From Thermofilum sp. ex4484_15 (GTDB lineage: Archaea > Thermoproteota > Thermoprotei > Thermofilales > EX4484-15), in assembly GCA_002254595.1 (NCBI GenBank), contig NJEH01000004.1, positions 1-18,958 on the forward strand: a stretch of 18,958 bases of DNA, in the 5' to 3' direction. The position numbers and the translations under genes are program-made. The number at the start of each line of letters is the position of its first letter. The first letter of the stretch is position 1. Positions 8,466 through 14,762 of the stretch are shown here, piece by piece. The notes under the pieces are model-generated. The model saw nothing but the letters and a program-made list of their open reading frames with translations. It was not told the DNA's origin and did no database searches.

Positions 8466-9284
8466 TTAAAGAGTACTTACCTCAAGCTTTAAGGGCTTAA
8501 CTACTTCGTGAGGGAACTCTATACTTAATTTAAGGGCTTTAGCATATACTTTACCGAAATCTGTTAACATAATTTTTCTCTCCCTACCTTTGTGTACTTT
8601 ATAAACGAGGCCCTTCCTAGCTAAGCTATCTACAGCCCTACTAAACCTGTTCTTAGTAGCGGGATCGGTAGGCCTGGCCCCGCACCACTTAATTAAATCT
8701 TTAATCGAAGAAGCTATGCCACCCTTATCATATAACGTGGAGAGTATCCTTACGGATAGCCCCTCATCCCCATCCTCAAATAACTTAAATCTAACCCTAG
8801 GGCGGTATATCTCTAAGGGCTCTAATCCCCTCTTACTATCCTTCTCCTCTAGCCATTCCTCGAACTTAGGAGATTCCGGCGGAGGTATGAAATCCCCCCT
8901 TTCACGCGATGGTACTACATATAGGTGTACGTCCTTAAATAGCATAGCTAATAAGGTAGTAGTAGCTACCGCTTCTGGAGGCATATCAGTTATATCTAAG
9001 TATACTTCCCTACTCTTTTCAACTACTTCTAGCCTTAATATCGCGTAGAGTTTCGAGAAAACGCTTAATTGAGATTGGGGATTTATCCCTATCCTAATAG
9101 GATTAAAGAATTCTAATTTATGTACTAATTTATCCGCGTTCCTCCTAGATGCAGCACCGTACCTATCCCTTTTATTGTCATAAAGAATGTAAACTCCTTC
9201 TATCGGCTTCCTCATCCTTATGTAATTAAAACCTTCTAAAGCTAAAGTAGGATGAAATCCTACATATTCTATGACTGTTACCAT
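8466..9284 (-). CDS. CARF-like ligand-sensor / winged-helix transcriptional regulator
   Basis: A 272-residue protein with two parts. Residues 1-130 show a Rossmann-like alternation: VTVIEYVGF, EGVYILYD, PIRIGIN, then REVYLDITDMPPEAVATTTLLAML (92-115) and DVHLYVVPS. The fourth element occupies the place of the CARF motif in Csa3 and DUF6293-type proteins (strand, polar loop, helix), although the usual Gly-rich loop is replaced by DITDMPPEA. Residues 175-250 form a winged helix: helix RILSTLYDKGG, recognition-helix region NRFSRAVDSLARKGLVYKV, wing KGRERKIMLTDFGK. The architecture is that of archaeal regulators that sense nucleotide-type ligands in defence loci. The gene is divergent from nurA-herA and its promoter region holds an exact palindrome, suggesting self-control and possibly control of nurA-herA. 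No CRISPR genes lie in the window. Family call by fold pattern; ligand unknown. Confidence 0.7.
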   Translation of the reverse strand: MVTVIEYVGFHPTLALEGFNYIRMRKPIEGVYILYDNKRDRYGAASRRNADKLVHKLEFFNPIRIGINPQSQLSVFSKLYAILRLEVVEKSREVYLDITDMPPEAVATTTLLAMLFKDVHLYVVPSRERGDFIPPPESPKFEEWLEEKDSKRGLEPLEIYRPRVRFKLFEDGDEGLSVRILSTLYDKGGIASSIKDLIKWCGARPTDPATKNRFSRAVDSLARKGLVYKVHKGRERKIMLTDFGKVYAKALKLSIEFPHEVVKPLKLEVSTL

Positions 9285-9315
9285 GAATTGGCCTCGGTAT
9301 CCTTTCGATATTTAC

Positions 9316-9330
9316 AGTAATAATATTACT
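9316..9330. repeat. 15-bp palindrome AGTAATAATATTACT, operator-like
   Basis: Perfect 7+1+7 palindrome lying between the probable TATA box of the CARF-type regulator (9338-9347) and its predicted transcription start (about 9316). A dimeric wHTH protein bound here would block initiation, the usual layout of autorepression in archaea. It is the first of three inverted repeats in this gap. Confidence 0.6.
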
Positions 9331-9337
9331 CGTACCC

Positions 9338-9347
9338 GTATATATTC
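9338..9347 (-). promoter_or_regulatory. Probable TATA box of the CARF-type regulator gene
   Basis: On the minus strand this reads GAATATATAC. The predicted transcription start is about 26 bases downstream, near 9316, leaving a leader of about 31 bases before the ATG at 9284. The 15-bp palindrome fills the interval between this box and the start site. Confidence 0.45.
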
Positions 9348-9353
9348 ATTTCT

Positions 9354-9380
9354 TACTGTTACATCTTTTATTTAACAGTA
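9354..9380. repeat. Inverted repeat TACTGTTA / TAACAGTA
   Basis: Perfect 8-bp arms at 9354-9361 and 9373-9380 separated by 11 bases. It lies upstream of the regulator TATA box, and its right arm runs into the left arm of the larger inverted repeat at 9377. The centres of this repeat (9367) and the palindrome (9323) are 44 bases apart, roughly four helical turns, so proteins bound to both could sit on one face of the DNA. Confidence 0.6.
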
Positions 9381-9442
9381 TCTATTTTAAGTTACTATTG
9401 TTGAAGAGCGCAATATTCAATTAGTAACTTAAAATAGGTACT
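9377..9442. repeat. Long inverted repeat, 21-bp arms with one mismatch
   Basis: Arms 9377-9397 and 9422-9442 are complementary at 20 of 21 positions (the exception would be a G-U pair in RNA); the inner 15 positions (9383-9397 and 9422-9436, TATTTTAAGTTACTA and its complement) are exact. The 24-base spacer holds a further 5-bp inverted pair, TTGAA / TTCAA (9401-9405 and 9416-9420). It lies in the divergent regulator/nurA gap, so it is not a terminator for either flanking gene. It could be an operator with two well-spaced half-sites, a cruciform-forming site, a small structured RNA, or the remains of a mobile element. No flanking target duplication was seen. Confidence 0.75.
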
Positions 9443-9507
9443 ATAACTTACCTTAGTTACTTTAAGTTTTACTCCCTTATCCCGGCTATTTTATCTTACC
9501 ATCATAA

Positions 9508-9517
9508 CTATTATATC
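9508..9517 (+). promoter_or_regulatory. Possible TATA box of nurA-herA
   Basis: CTATTATATC lies about 48 bases before the nurA ATG and would give a start near 9538 and a 22-base leader. That leader contains GAGAGGGA (9546-9553), a plausible ribosome-binding sequence seven bases from the ATG. Other AT-rich candidates exist at 9461-9470 and 9486-9496. Confidence 0.35.
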
Positions 9518-9559
9518 CCTATGAAGCACTTTTACCTTAGCCTCTGAGAGGGAAAGCTG

Positions 9560-10588
9560 ATGTTAACTTACCTAGGAGGGTTCAAGGTAGATGAGGGGGA
9601 TTTAAGACAAGCTATACAGGATCTTAAGGAGCTTTACAAAAGGAGAGTAACGGAGTACTCCATTACCGGAGAGCCCATCATAGACCCTTATCCGGTAATT
9701 AAGGTAGGGAGGAAGGTTATCAGGGGTTATCCGCTAAGGAGGAGTAAGCTTAGGGCGTTGATACCTTACTCACACTCTAAGAGAGTATTGGCTATCGATG
9801 CTTCCGCTAAATTACTTTTCGATTGCGGCCCCATTAAGGTAGTAGTATCCAAAGTAGCATGGGCTCTTTGGAGGGGGGTTAAGACGCTAATAGTAGAGGA
9901 GCCCATAATAAGAATAAAGGTAGTTAAGAGTAGGGAGGAAGCAGCTGAATGGTTACTTAAGTTAGAACTAAGTAAGGCCTTAGAAAAGCGTCACTTACTG
10001 GGAAGGGGTGATTATTTACTATTGGATAGGGGACTTATGGCGGTTCCTGCGCTTAGGAAGGGGACTAAAGGGCTCTTTAAGGAGTTAGATAGAACTTTGG
10101 ATAGGAGGGGCGCTATTTTAGTGGGCATCTCTAAGGTAAGTAGGCTTAAACTAAGTACTGGGTCTAGCTTGGTAGGGTACCTTTCCTACATGGCTAAGAG
10201 GGCTTTAGGGGATTTAGCTTGGTATTATTACCCGTTATTTAGGGAGGGCCAATTACCTCCATGGTATATAGGGGATATAACTGTAGCTAAGCTAAGCGAA
10301 TACTCCAAGTACGTCTTCAGAGTGGATATATCCAGGAGAGCTCTTAAGAGGTGGAACCTAGAGGAACTGTTAGGAGAGGTAGCTTACCTCCAAGATCCCG
10401 CTACTCCGGGATACCCCTACCCCCTTAAGAGCGTTCATGAACTTTCTAAGATAGGGGGAGACGAACTGGAACTACTTAGGTACTTCTTCATTGAGTTAGC
10501 GGAAGATGAAGGTATAGGTGAGCAATTTAGGGCCGATAGCGAAGCCTACGAATTCAAAGAGGAAGTCCTTTGGGGGTCGCTAATTTGA
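9560..10588 (+). CDS. nurA: NurA 5'-to-3' nuclease
   Basis: A 342-residue protein of the NurA family, the dimeric RNase H-like nuclease that docks on the HerA hexamer to resect DNA ends in archaea. RVLAIDASAKLLF holds the first catalytic Asp (D80); LELSKALEKRH holds a conserved acidic residue (E136); DYLLLDRGLM carries the third (D156) in the family LxDGxL motif, with Arg in place of the usual Gly. ILVGISKVSRL (186-196) is the conserved Lys segment. ATPGYPYPLKSVHELSKI (281-298) is the C-terminal signature with the conserved His. Its stop overlaps the herA start, so the two are translationally coupled. The order nurA-herA occurs here without Mre11 or Rad50 in the window. Confidence 0.92.
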   Translation: MLTYLGGFKVDEGDLRQAIQDLKELYKRRVTEYSITGEPIIDPYPVIKVGRKVIRGYPLRRSKLRALIPYSHSKRVLAIDASAKLLFDCGPIKVVVSKVAWALWRGVKTLIVEEPIIRIKVVKSREEAAEWLLKLELSKALEKRHLLGRGDYLLLDRGLMAVPALRKGTKGLFKELDRTLDRRGAILVGISKVSRLKLSTGSSLVGYLSYMAKRALGDLAWYYYPLFREGQLPPWYIGDITVAKLSEYSKYVFRVDISRRALKRWNLEELLGEVAYLQDPATPGYPYPLKSVHELSKIGGDELELLRYFFIELAEDEGIGEQFRADSEAYEFKEEVLWGSLI

Positions 10589-12231
10589 AGGTAGGGGTAG
10601 TAATTTGGGCTGAAGGTACTAATGTGAAATTTAGGATTAGCGAGGGCGTTAAGGTTGAGAGAGGTCAATTGCTTAAGGTAACGGAGGAGGTGAAATACAT
10701 CCTTAGGGTTTATGATTTCAAACCGGAATCGCTTTTAACCCCAGCGGAGGTAGCGAGGTTAAGCCATAGGAGGGAGAGGGGGGAGGAGGTAATACTTTAC
10801 GATAGGAGTCTAAGGCTTTACGATACCGCTTTAGCTACTATATTATGTGAGATAGATGAAGAAGGGAGAGTGCATGGCCCAACTTCGGTACCTAAACTCT
10901 TCAGCGACGTAGAGACCTTGGATAGTTTAGACTTAAGATTACTCAACTTGGGTAGGGGGGACATAAGGATAGGAGTAATCAGGATAGGGCATAAGGAAAC
11001 TAACGTTAGTGTAGCGCTCGAGGGAAGCAGAGTTATACCGCATCATATACTAGTGAGCGGCGTAACTGGGGCGGGTAAAAGTAACTTAAGTAAGGTAATA
11101 GCTTTCTCCATTATGAAGATTAAGGAACCCAAATATAGTTTAGTATTGTTCGATACCGAGAGTGAGTACTTTAAGGGGGTTTCCCTTAAGGGTTTAGGGT
11201 TAGCGCACCTAAAGGAAGCTGAGGAAAAATTATTTTACTTTACCAACCTCATAGAGGAACCTATGAGGATTAAAATAACATTTCGCTTAAGGGGTATTAC
11301 GTTAGAAAGGAACATAACCTCCCACCCTCTTAAAGTCTCTTACTCCCAACTCCACCCCTTGGACTTCATACTTACCGGGGAGTTCTCCCCTCCTCAAGAG
11401 GAATTACTATGGTTGCTATGGAGGGAGAAGGGAGAGAACTGGGTTAGGTTCTTGATATATAATGCTTCCAATTTAATATATAGGTTAATGAAGAAAACAG
11501 TCCATGTAAATACCATTAATACGGTTAAAAGGAAGGTGAGATATCTTCTAGGTAAAGGGGATATATTCGTTAAGGAGAATTTAGATGTTAACTTCTTCCA
11601 AGCCCTCCTAGGGGCTGTAGGCGAAGGTAAGGTAATACTGATAGATATGCCTTACGCTAGTGAGGGGGAGGAAAAGCTATTGGTGACCTCCGTAGCGAGG
11701 AGGATATTTTACTCTTATGAAGAAGTAAGGAAGACGGCCCCCTCCAGATGGGAAAAGCTACCCTACGTCTTAATAGTAGTAGAGGAGGCCCATAAGTACC
11801 TTTCTAAAAGTTCTTTAATGAATAATGGAGAAATTAAGGAGAACATCTTCTCTATCATAAGTAAGAGGGGTAGGAAGTATAAAGTAGGTGGGCTTTACAT
11901 AACTCAAATGCCGGGAGAACTCATAGAACCTGTCATTAGGCAAGCATTAACTAAGGTAATACTTCCTTTACCTACTAAGCCAGATTACATGAAGGTAATT
12001 CAGTACAGCCCTTACCTAGATGAGGCAGAGGAGGAGATTAAGACGTTAGATAAGGGTGAGGCCTTACTAGTATCCCCTCCTTCCGGGATGAGATTTGCGG
12101 TACCGATAAAGGTTTTCTCCTTCGAGGAGTTAGTAGAAAGGGAGCTGGAAGAGGAGTGTAGCCTAATAAGGGGTAAGGTTCTCAGGAGTGAGCTTAGGCG
12201 TAACCTCCCTCCTCGTAAGGAATATTATTAA
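10585..12231 (+). CDS. herA: HerA-type DNA translocase/helicase (FtsK-HerA ATPase, DUF87)
   Basis: Hexameric ATP-driven DNA pump that works with NurA. I choose the TTG at 10585 because it overlaps the nurA TGA in a TTGA junction, has GGGGGT nearby upstream, and gives the family-like N-terminus KVGVVIW; a TTG at 10570 is the alternative and would add five residues. In numbering from 10570: an N-terminal HAS-barrel-like beta domain (about 1-130), Walker A GVTGAGKSN (164-172), the FDTESEY strand (194-200), Walker B LIVVEEAH (401-408), and SKRGRKYKVGGLYITQMP (about 430-447) with sensor and arginine-finger-region residues. The total of about 550 residues is normal. The last 69 bases are overlapped on the other strand by the DUF131 gene. 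Confidence 0.94.
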   Translation: MKVGVVIWAEGTNVKFRISEGVKVERGQLLKVTEEVKYILRVYDFKPESLLTPAEVARLSHRRERGEEVILYDRSLRLYDTALATILCEIDEEGRVHGPTSVPKLFSDVETLDSLDLRLLNLGRGDIRIGVIRIGHKETNVSVALEGSRVIPHHILVSGVTGAGKSNLSKVIAFSIMKIKEPKYSLVLFDTESEYFKGVSLKGLGLAHLKEAEEKLFYFTNLIEEPMRIKITFRLRGITLERNITSHPLKVSYSQLHPLDFILTGEFSPPQEELLWLLWREKGENWVRFLIYNASNLIYRLMKKTVHVNTINTVKRKVRYLLGKGDIFVKENLDVNFFQALLGAVGEGKVILIDMPYASEGEEKLLVTSVARRIFYSYEEVRKTAPSRWEKLPYVLIVVEEAHKYLSKSSLMNNGEIKENIFSIISKRGRKYKVGGLYITQMPGELIEPVIRQALTKVILPLPTKPDYMKVIQYSPYLDEAEEEIKTLDKGEALLVSPPSGMRFAVPIKVFSFEELVERELEEECSLIRGKVLRSELRRNLPPRKEYY

Positions 12232-12462
12232 TAGAGCCAATAGGATTGCTACAGCGAGTAGGGAGCATATTAGAAGGACAAGTAAGGAATGGGGGCCCCA
12301 GGAAAAAGCTAAAGGAAAAGGCCCTATAAATATTATTACCCCGCCACTACTTTTAACGCTAGGTAGGTGTAGCGCCCTTAAAGTAGGTAGTAATGAACCT
12401 AAGATTATTAATGCTATTCCTATAAATATCATCAGGTACCCTAGCTTTAATAAGTGATTCAA
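12163..12462 (-). CDS. Small archaeal membrane protein, DUF131/TIGR00304 type
   Basis: A 99-residue protein with two membrane segments (about 8-29 and 58-84). Between them is a loop reading SSGGVIIFIGPFPLAFSW, which matches the GGVIxxGPxPIxF signature of the conserved archaeal family DUF131 (TIGR00304). Function of the family is unknown. The TTG at 12462 is supported by GGGTGAT on the minus strand (12468-12474) five bases upstream; an internal ATG at residue 11 would remove part of the first membrane helix. Its 3' end runs 69 bases into the end of herA on the opposite strand. The hydrophobic pattern and family motif support this frame rather than the antisense frame over the same bases. Confidence 0.8.
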   Translation of the reverse strand: MNHLLKLGYLMIFIGIALIILGSLLPTLRALHLPSVKSSGGVIIFIGPFPLAFSWGPHSLLVLLICSLLAVAILLALLIIFLTRREVTPKLTPENLTPY

Positions 12463-12558
12463 AGCGTATCACCCATTCTCGAATTTCCGATTAAGCAACC
12501 TGACACTTAAAGATAACGCCTTTATTAAAGTAAAAGGTTAAAACGTTCACATAAGAAT

Positions 12559-12571
12559 AAAGAATATTTAA
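12559..12571 (+). promoter_or_regulatory. BRE/TATA box of the GC-rich RNA candidate
   Basis: AAAGAATATTTAA is a good archaeal BRE plus TATA sequence. Its TATA centre (about 12567.5) is 27 bases upstream of 12594-12595, exactly where the GC-rich hairpin begins. This spacing is the main evidence that the RNA candidate is read on the + strand. The same promoter would also serve the phosphoesterase gene downstream. Confidence 0.55.
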
Positions 12572-12593
12572 CCCCTTTACTAAACTTAGCTTA

Positions 12594-12688
12594 GGGTCGG
12601 CCGCCTAACCCTTGATGTCGCTTTCGCGAGCCCCAGCCTGAGCGGCGGCCGACCTACCTCTATGAAGGCACGGAGGGGGATGAGGTAC
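12594..12688 (+). ncRNA. Candidate structured RNA: tandem GC-rich hairpins, unidentified
   Basis: About 95 bases that stand out sharply from AT-rich flanks (the first 63 bases are about 70% G+C by my count). Hairpin 1 has perfect 11-bp arms, GGTCGGCCGCC (12595-12605) and GGCGGCCGACC (12644-12654), extendable by a G-T wobble. They enclose a 38-base region with an internal loop and a 4-bp stem, TCGC/GCGA (12618-12621 and 12626-12629). Hairpin 2 starts at the next base: TACCTC (12655-12660) pairs with GAGGTA (12682-12687), so the two stems could stack. A TATA box sits 27 bases upstream of hairpin 1. In hyperthermophiles such GC islands usually are stable RNAs. I could not match it to tRNA, 5S, SRP, RNase P, H/ACA or a clean box C/D design. 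As the phosphoesterase gene begins 40 bases further on, it may instead be a structured 5' leader. Confidence 0.55.
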
Positions 12689-12728
12689 CATTACCTTACT
12701 TCTACTCCTAATTTCGTGGTTAATAATA

Positions 12729-13433
12729 TTGGCCATATACTTCTTTTACGAGCATCCCTGGTCCTTAAGCTTAAAGTTACCGATAGTCGAAGAAACGTTA
12801 AAAGGTGATAGGGCCTTAGTAATATCCGATGTTCATATAAGATCCTGGCCACCTAGGTTGCCACGTGAGGTAATTAGAGCATTAGAGGACCTAGGAGTTA
12901 GTAATTTAATCATAGCCGGAGATCTCTTCGATAACTGCCACTTCAAATATAGTGAAGAGGAACTTAAGAAATTATTAAGTTTAACATTTAAGGAAATATG
13001 TGATAAAGGTATTGACGTTTATTACGTAGTTAGTTCTTCATCGCATGACCCAATACTTCCTAAGGTGAGCATATCCTTTAGGTGCCTTAATGCTAACATT
13101 AAGGTGGTAAGGGGGGCTTTCAAGTTAAAGTTAGGTAACTTAATCGTTTACGTAACTCACGGAGATTACGGATCTAGGAACGGGGCTTTAGCTAGGCTAC
13201 TTAGCGAGATAGCTAAAGCTATGGGGTTCAACTTATTATTGGAAAGGAAGTTAAAGGCTACCTTAAGGATTAAACCAGGGGAATGGTTAATAATGGGCCA
13301 TACCCACTTACCAGGCTACAGTTATTCCGCTAAGGTAGCTAATTGCGGCTCATGGAGTCCCCATTTGTTAGTTAAAGCTAGTAAGACTTTCGTTTTCCTA
13401 GAAAGAGGAGGACTTATGTTACTTAAGGCTTAG
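12729..13433 (+). CDS. Calcineurin-like metallophosphoesterase (archaeal ICC-like), atypical motif III
   Basis: A 234-residue phosphoesterase with most of the dimetal motifs: DVH (D34, H36), GDLFD (64-68), THGD (H144) and GHTHLP (G190-P195). The N-terminal FFYEHPWSL...RALVISDVHI resembles the archaeal ICC-like group, whose substrates are unclear (nucleic acids, cyclic nucleotides or phosphomonoesters). The third motif, normally GNHD, is SSHD at 104-107, so the bridging Asn is a Ser while the catalytic His remains; activity may be altered. It lacks the length and capping domain of Mre11, so I do not call it Mre11 despite nurA-herA nearby. Start TTG at 12729, weakly supported; no clear Shine-Dalgarno. 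It follows the GC-rich RNA candidate, which may be its leader. Confidence 0.85.
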   Translation: MAIYFFYEHPWSLSLKLPIVEETLKGDRALVISDVHIRSWPPRLPREVIRALEDLGVSNLIIAGDLFDNCHFKYSEEELKKLLSLTFKEICDKGIDVYYVVSSSSHDPILPKVSISFRCLNANIKVVRGAFKLKLGNLIVYVTHGDYGSRNGALARLLSEIAKAMGFNLLLERKLKATLRIKPGEWLIMGHTHLPGYSYSAKVANCGSWSPHLLVKASKTFVFLERGGLMLLKA

Positions 13434-13482
13434 GAACTATCCTTAACTCGTTTTAGAGGAAGTTAAGCTATATCGAGGGATA

Positions 13483-13493
13483 GGAATATATTT
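13483..13493 (+). promoter_or_regulatory. Probable TATA box of the BMP transporter operon
   Basis: GGAATATATTT predicts a transcription start near 13514. The leader would be about 24 bases and carry GAGGT (13526-13530), seven bases before the ATG at 13538, which supports that start codon. Confidence 0.5.
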
Positions 13494-13508
13494 CTGGCTA
13501 CTATTCCA

Positions 13509-13518
13509 CTCTCGAGAG
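13509..13518. repeat. 10-bp palindrome CTCTCGAGAG at the predicted start site
   Basis: A perfect palindrome lying over the predicted transcription start of the transporter operon. Its position would suit a repressor site, but it is short, and no second copy was found next to it. Confidence 0.3.
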
Positions 13519-13537
13519 CCGATACGAGGTACCCATT

Positions 13538-14728
13538 ATGATTAGGGTAAATAGGCTTAAGGGAAAAAATGTTTTCCTCGCATTATTCTTAACCTTAATA
13601 GTAGTTTCATCAATATGGGTAAGCTATTCACAAGCGACCCCTAGGAAGAAGGTACTCATAGGGGTACTTTTCGATATAGGTGGAAGGGGGGATCTAAGCT
13701 TTAACGATATGGCTTGGTACGGCTCTCAATTAGCTAAGGAGGAACTAGAGAGGGAGGGTTATGAGGTAAAAGTGAAGTATTATACTCCTAGGTCGACCGC
13801 GGAGTACGTACCAGTACTGGAGCAGTTCGCTAGTAGCGGAAGGTACGCGGTATTGGTATGTGTAGGCTTCCTATGGACCGACGCCCTTAAGACGGTAGCT
13901 AAAAAGTATAAGGAGCAGAAGTTCGGTATAATAGATGCGGTAGTGGACTTACCTAATGTACTTTCCGTAGTGTATAGGGAGAACGAGGGTAGCGCTATAG
14001 TAGGAGCCGTAGCTGCAGCGGTAAGCAAGACGGGTAAGATAGGGATCGTATTAGGGATGGAGATACCTGTACTCTGGAAGTTCGAGATAGGGTATGGTTT
14101 CGGGGCTAAATGGATGGCTAAGAAATTAGGTAAGAAGGTAACCGTTTACTACTATTATACCGGTAGTTTCAGCGACCCGGCTAGAGGTAGGGAGGCTGCT
14201 TCCGCTATGCTAGCTCAAGGCGTAGACGTAATCTATGCAGCCGCCGGCGCAACGGGCTTAGGCGTTCTCGATGAAGTTTACAATAGGGCTAAATCTACCG
14301 GTAAGCGCTTATTCGCTATAGGGGTAGATGCGGACCAAGATTGGATACACCCCGGTTATATATTAACTTCGATGAGGAAGAAAGTAGACTTAGGGGTTAA
14401 GCTAATCATACTTAGGGCGGTTAAGGGGCCCTGGAAGGGGGGAATACTATCCTTAGGGGTTAAGGAGGGAGGTGTTGGCATGACTACCCCTAAGGACCTA
14501 GATATATGGTTGGACTTCTTGAGGATAGCTAAGGGTTATGGGGAAAGTAAGTTAAAGGACATAAAAGCTAAGGTTTCGGTTATGTTCGAAAAATACGTAA
14601 TGCCTTATATGAGTTTAATAAATGAATTAAGGGAGGGCATAATAAACGGCACTATTAAACCACCGGTACCTACTTCTGAAACCATAGAGAAGTTAAGAGC
14701 CGAGTATATGACTCCACTCGGGATATAA
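13538..14728 (+). CDS. BMP-family substrate-binding protein of a nucleoside-type ABC importer
   Basis: A 396-residue extracellular solute-binding protein of the BMP/PnrA family, which bind nucleosides. The N-terminus has basic residues, a hydrophobic core (about 12-28) and SYSQA before the mature-looking TPRKKVLIGVLFDIGGRGDLSFNDMAW, which is the family opening (GxxDxSFND). Later blocks GIIDAVVD, NVLSVVYRENEGSAIVGAVAA, GIVLGMEIPV and FAIGVDADQDW also match. GVDADQD near residue 270 lines the ligand pocket. No lipobox Cys is present, so membrane attachment would be through an uncleaved signal helix or by binding to the permease. It is the first gene of the operon with an ATPase and two permeases. 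Confidence 0.92.
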   Translation: MIRVNRLKGKNVFLALFLTLIVVSSIWVSYSQATPRKKVLIGVLFDIGGRGDLSFNDMAWYGSQLAKEELEREGYEVKVKYYTPRSTAEYVPVLEQFASSGRYAVLVCVGFLWTDALKTVAKKYKEQKFGIIDAVVDLPNVLSVVYRENEGSAIVGAVAAAVSKTGKIGIVLGMEIPVLWKFEIGYGFGAKWMAKKLGKKVTVYYYYTGSFSDPARGREAASAMLAQGVDVIYAAAGATGLGVLDEVYNRAKSTGKRLFAIGVDADQDWIHPGYILTSMRKKVDLGVKLIILRAVKGPWKGGILSLGVKEGGVGMTTPKDLDIWLDFLRIAKGYGESKLKDIKAKVSVMFEKYVMPYMSLINELREGIINGTIKPPVPTSETIEKLRAEYMTPLGI

Positions 14729-14742
14729 AGTAGCTCAACTTA

Positions 14743-14750
14743 TTTTTCTT
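14743..14750 (+). terminator. T-tract between binding-protein and ATPase genes (possible partial terminator)
   Basis: TTTTTCTT in the 34-base gap after the binding-protein stop. Archaeal RNA polymerase stops at oligo-T without a hairpin, so partial termination here would give more binding protein than transporter core, as is common for such operons. Weak evidence; read-through is required for the genes downstream. Confidence 0.3.
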
Positions 14751-14762
14751 GGTGTAAGCTAG

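Noticed and set aside
8466..9559. A CRISPR array or cas gene beside the CARF-like regulator.
   Set aside because: The gap holds inverted repeats, not regularly spaced direct repeats, and no cas-like product is encoded anywhere in the window.
12188..12457. An 89-codon + strand open frame antisense to the DUF131 gene.
   Set aside because: The minus-strand frame has two membrane helices, the family signature and a ribosome-binding sequence; the + frame has none of these.
12594..12688. Reading of the GC-rich element as a box C/D guide RNA (TGATG at 12613-12617, CTGA at 12638-12641).
   Set aside because: The C box is imperfect, the distance between boxes is too short for two guides, and the stem next to the boxes is asymmetric, so the kink-turn is not convincing.
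12594..12688. Reading of the same element as an H/ACA guide RNA, on either strand.
   Set aside because: No ACA-like triplet at the required position after either stem, on either strand. The minus-strand GAAA tetraloop was noted, but the TATA box spacing favours the + strand.
12729..13433. Calling the phosphoesterase Mre11 because nurA-herA is close.
   Set aside because: It is only 234 residues, lacks the Mre11 capping domain and has an ICC-like N-terminus; no Rad50 gene is present.
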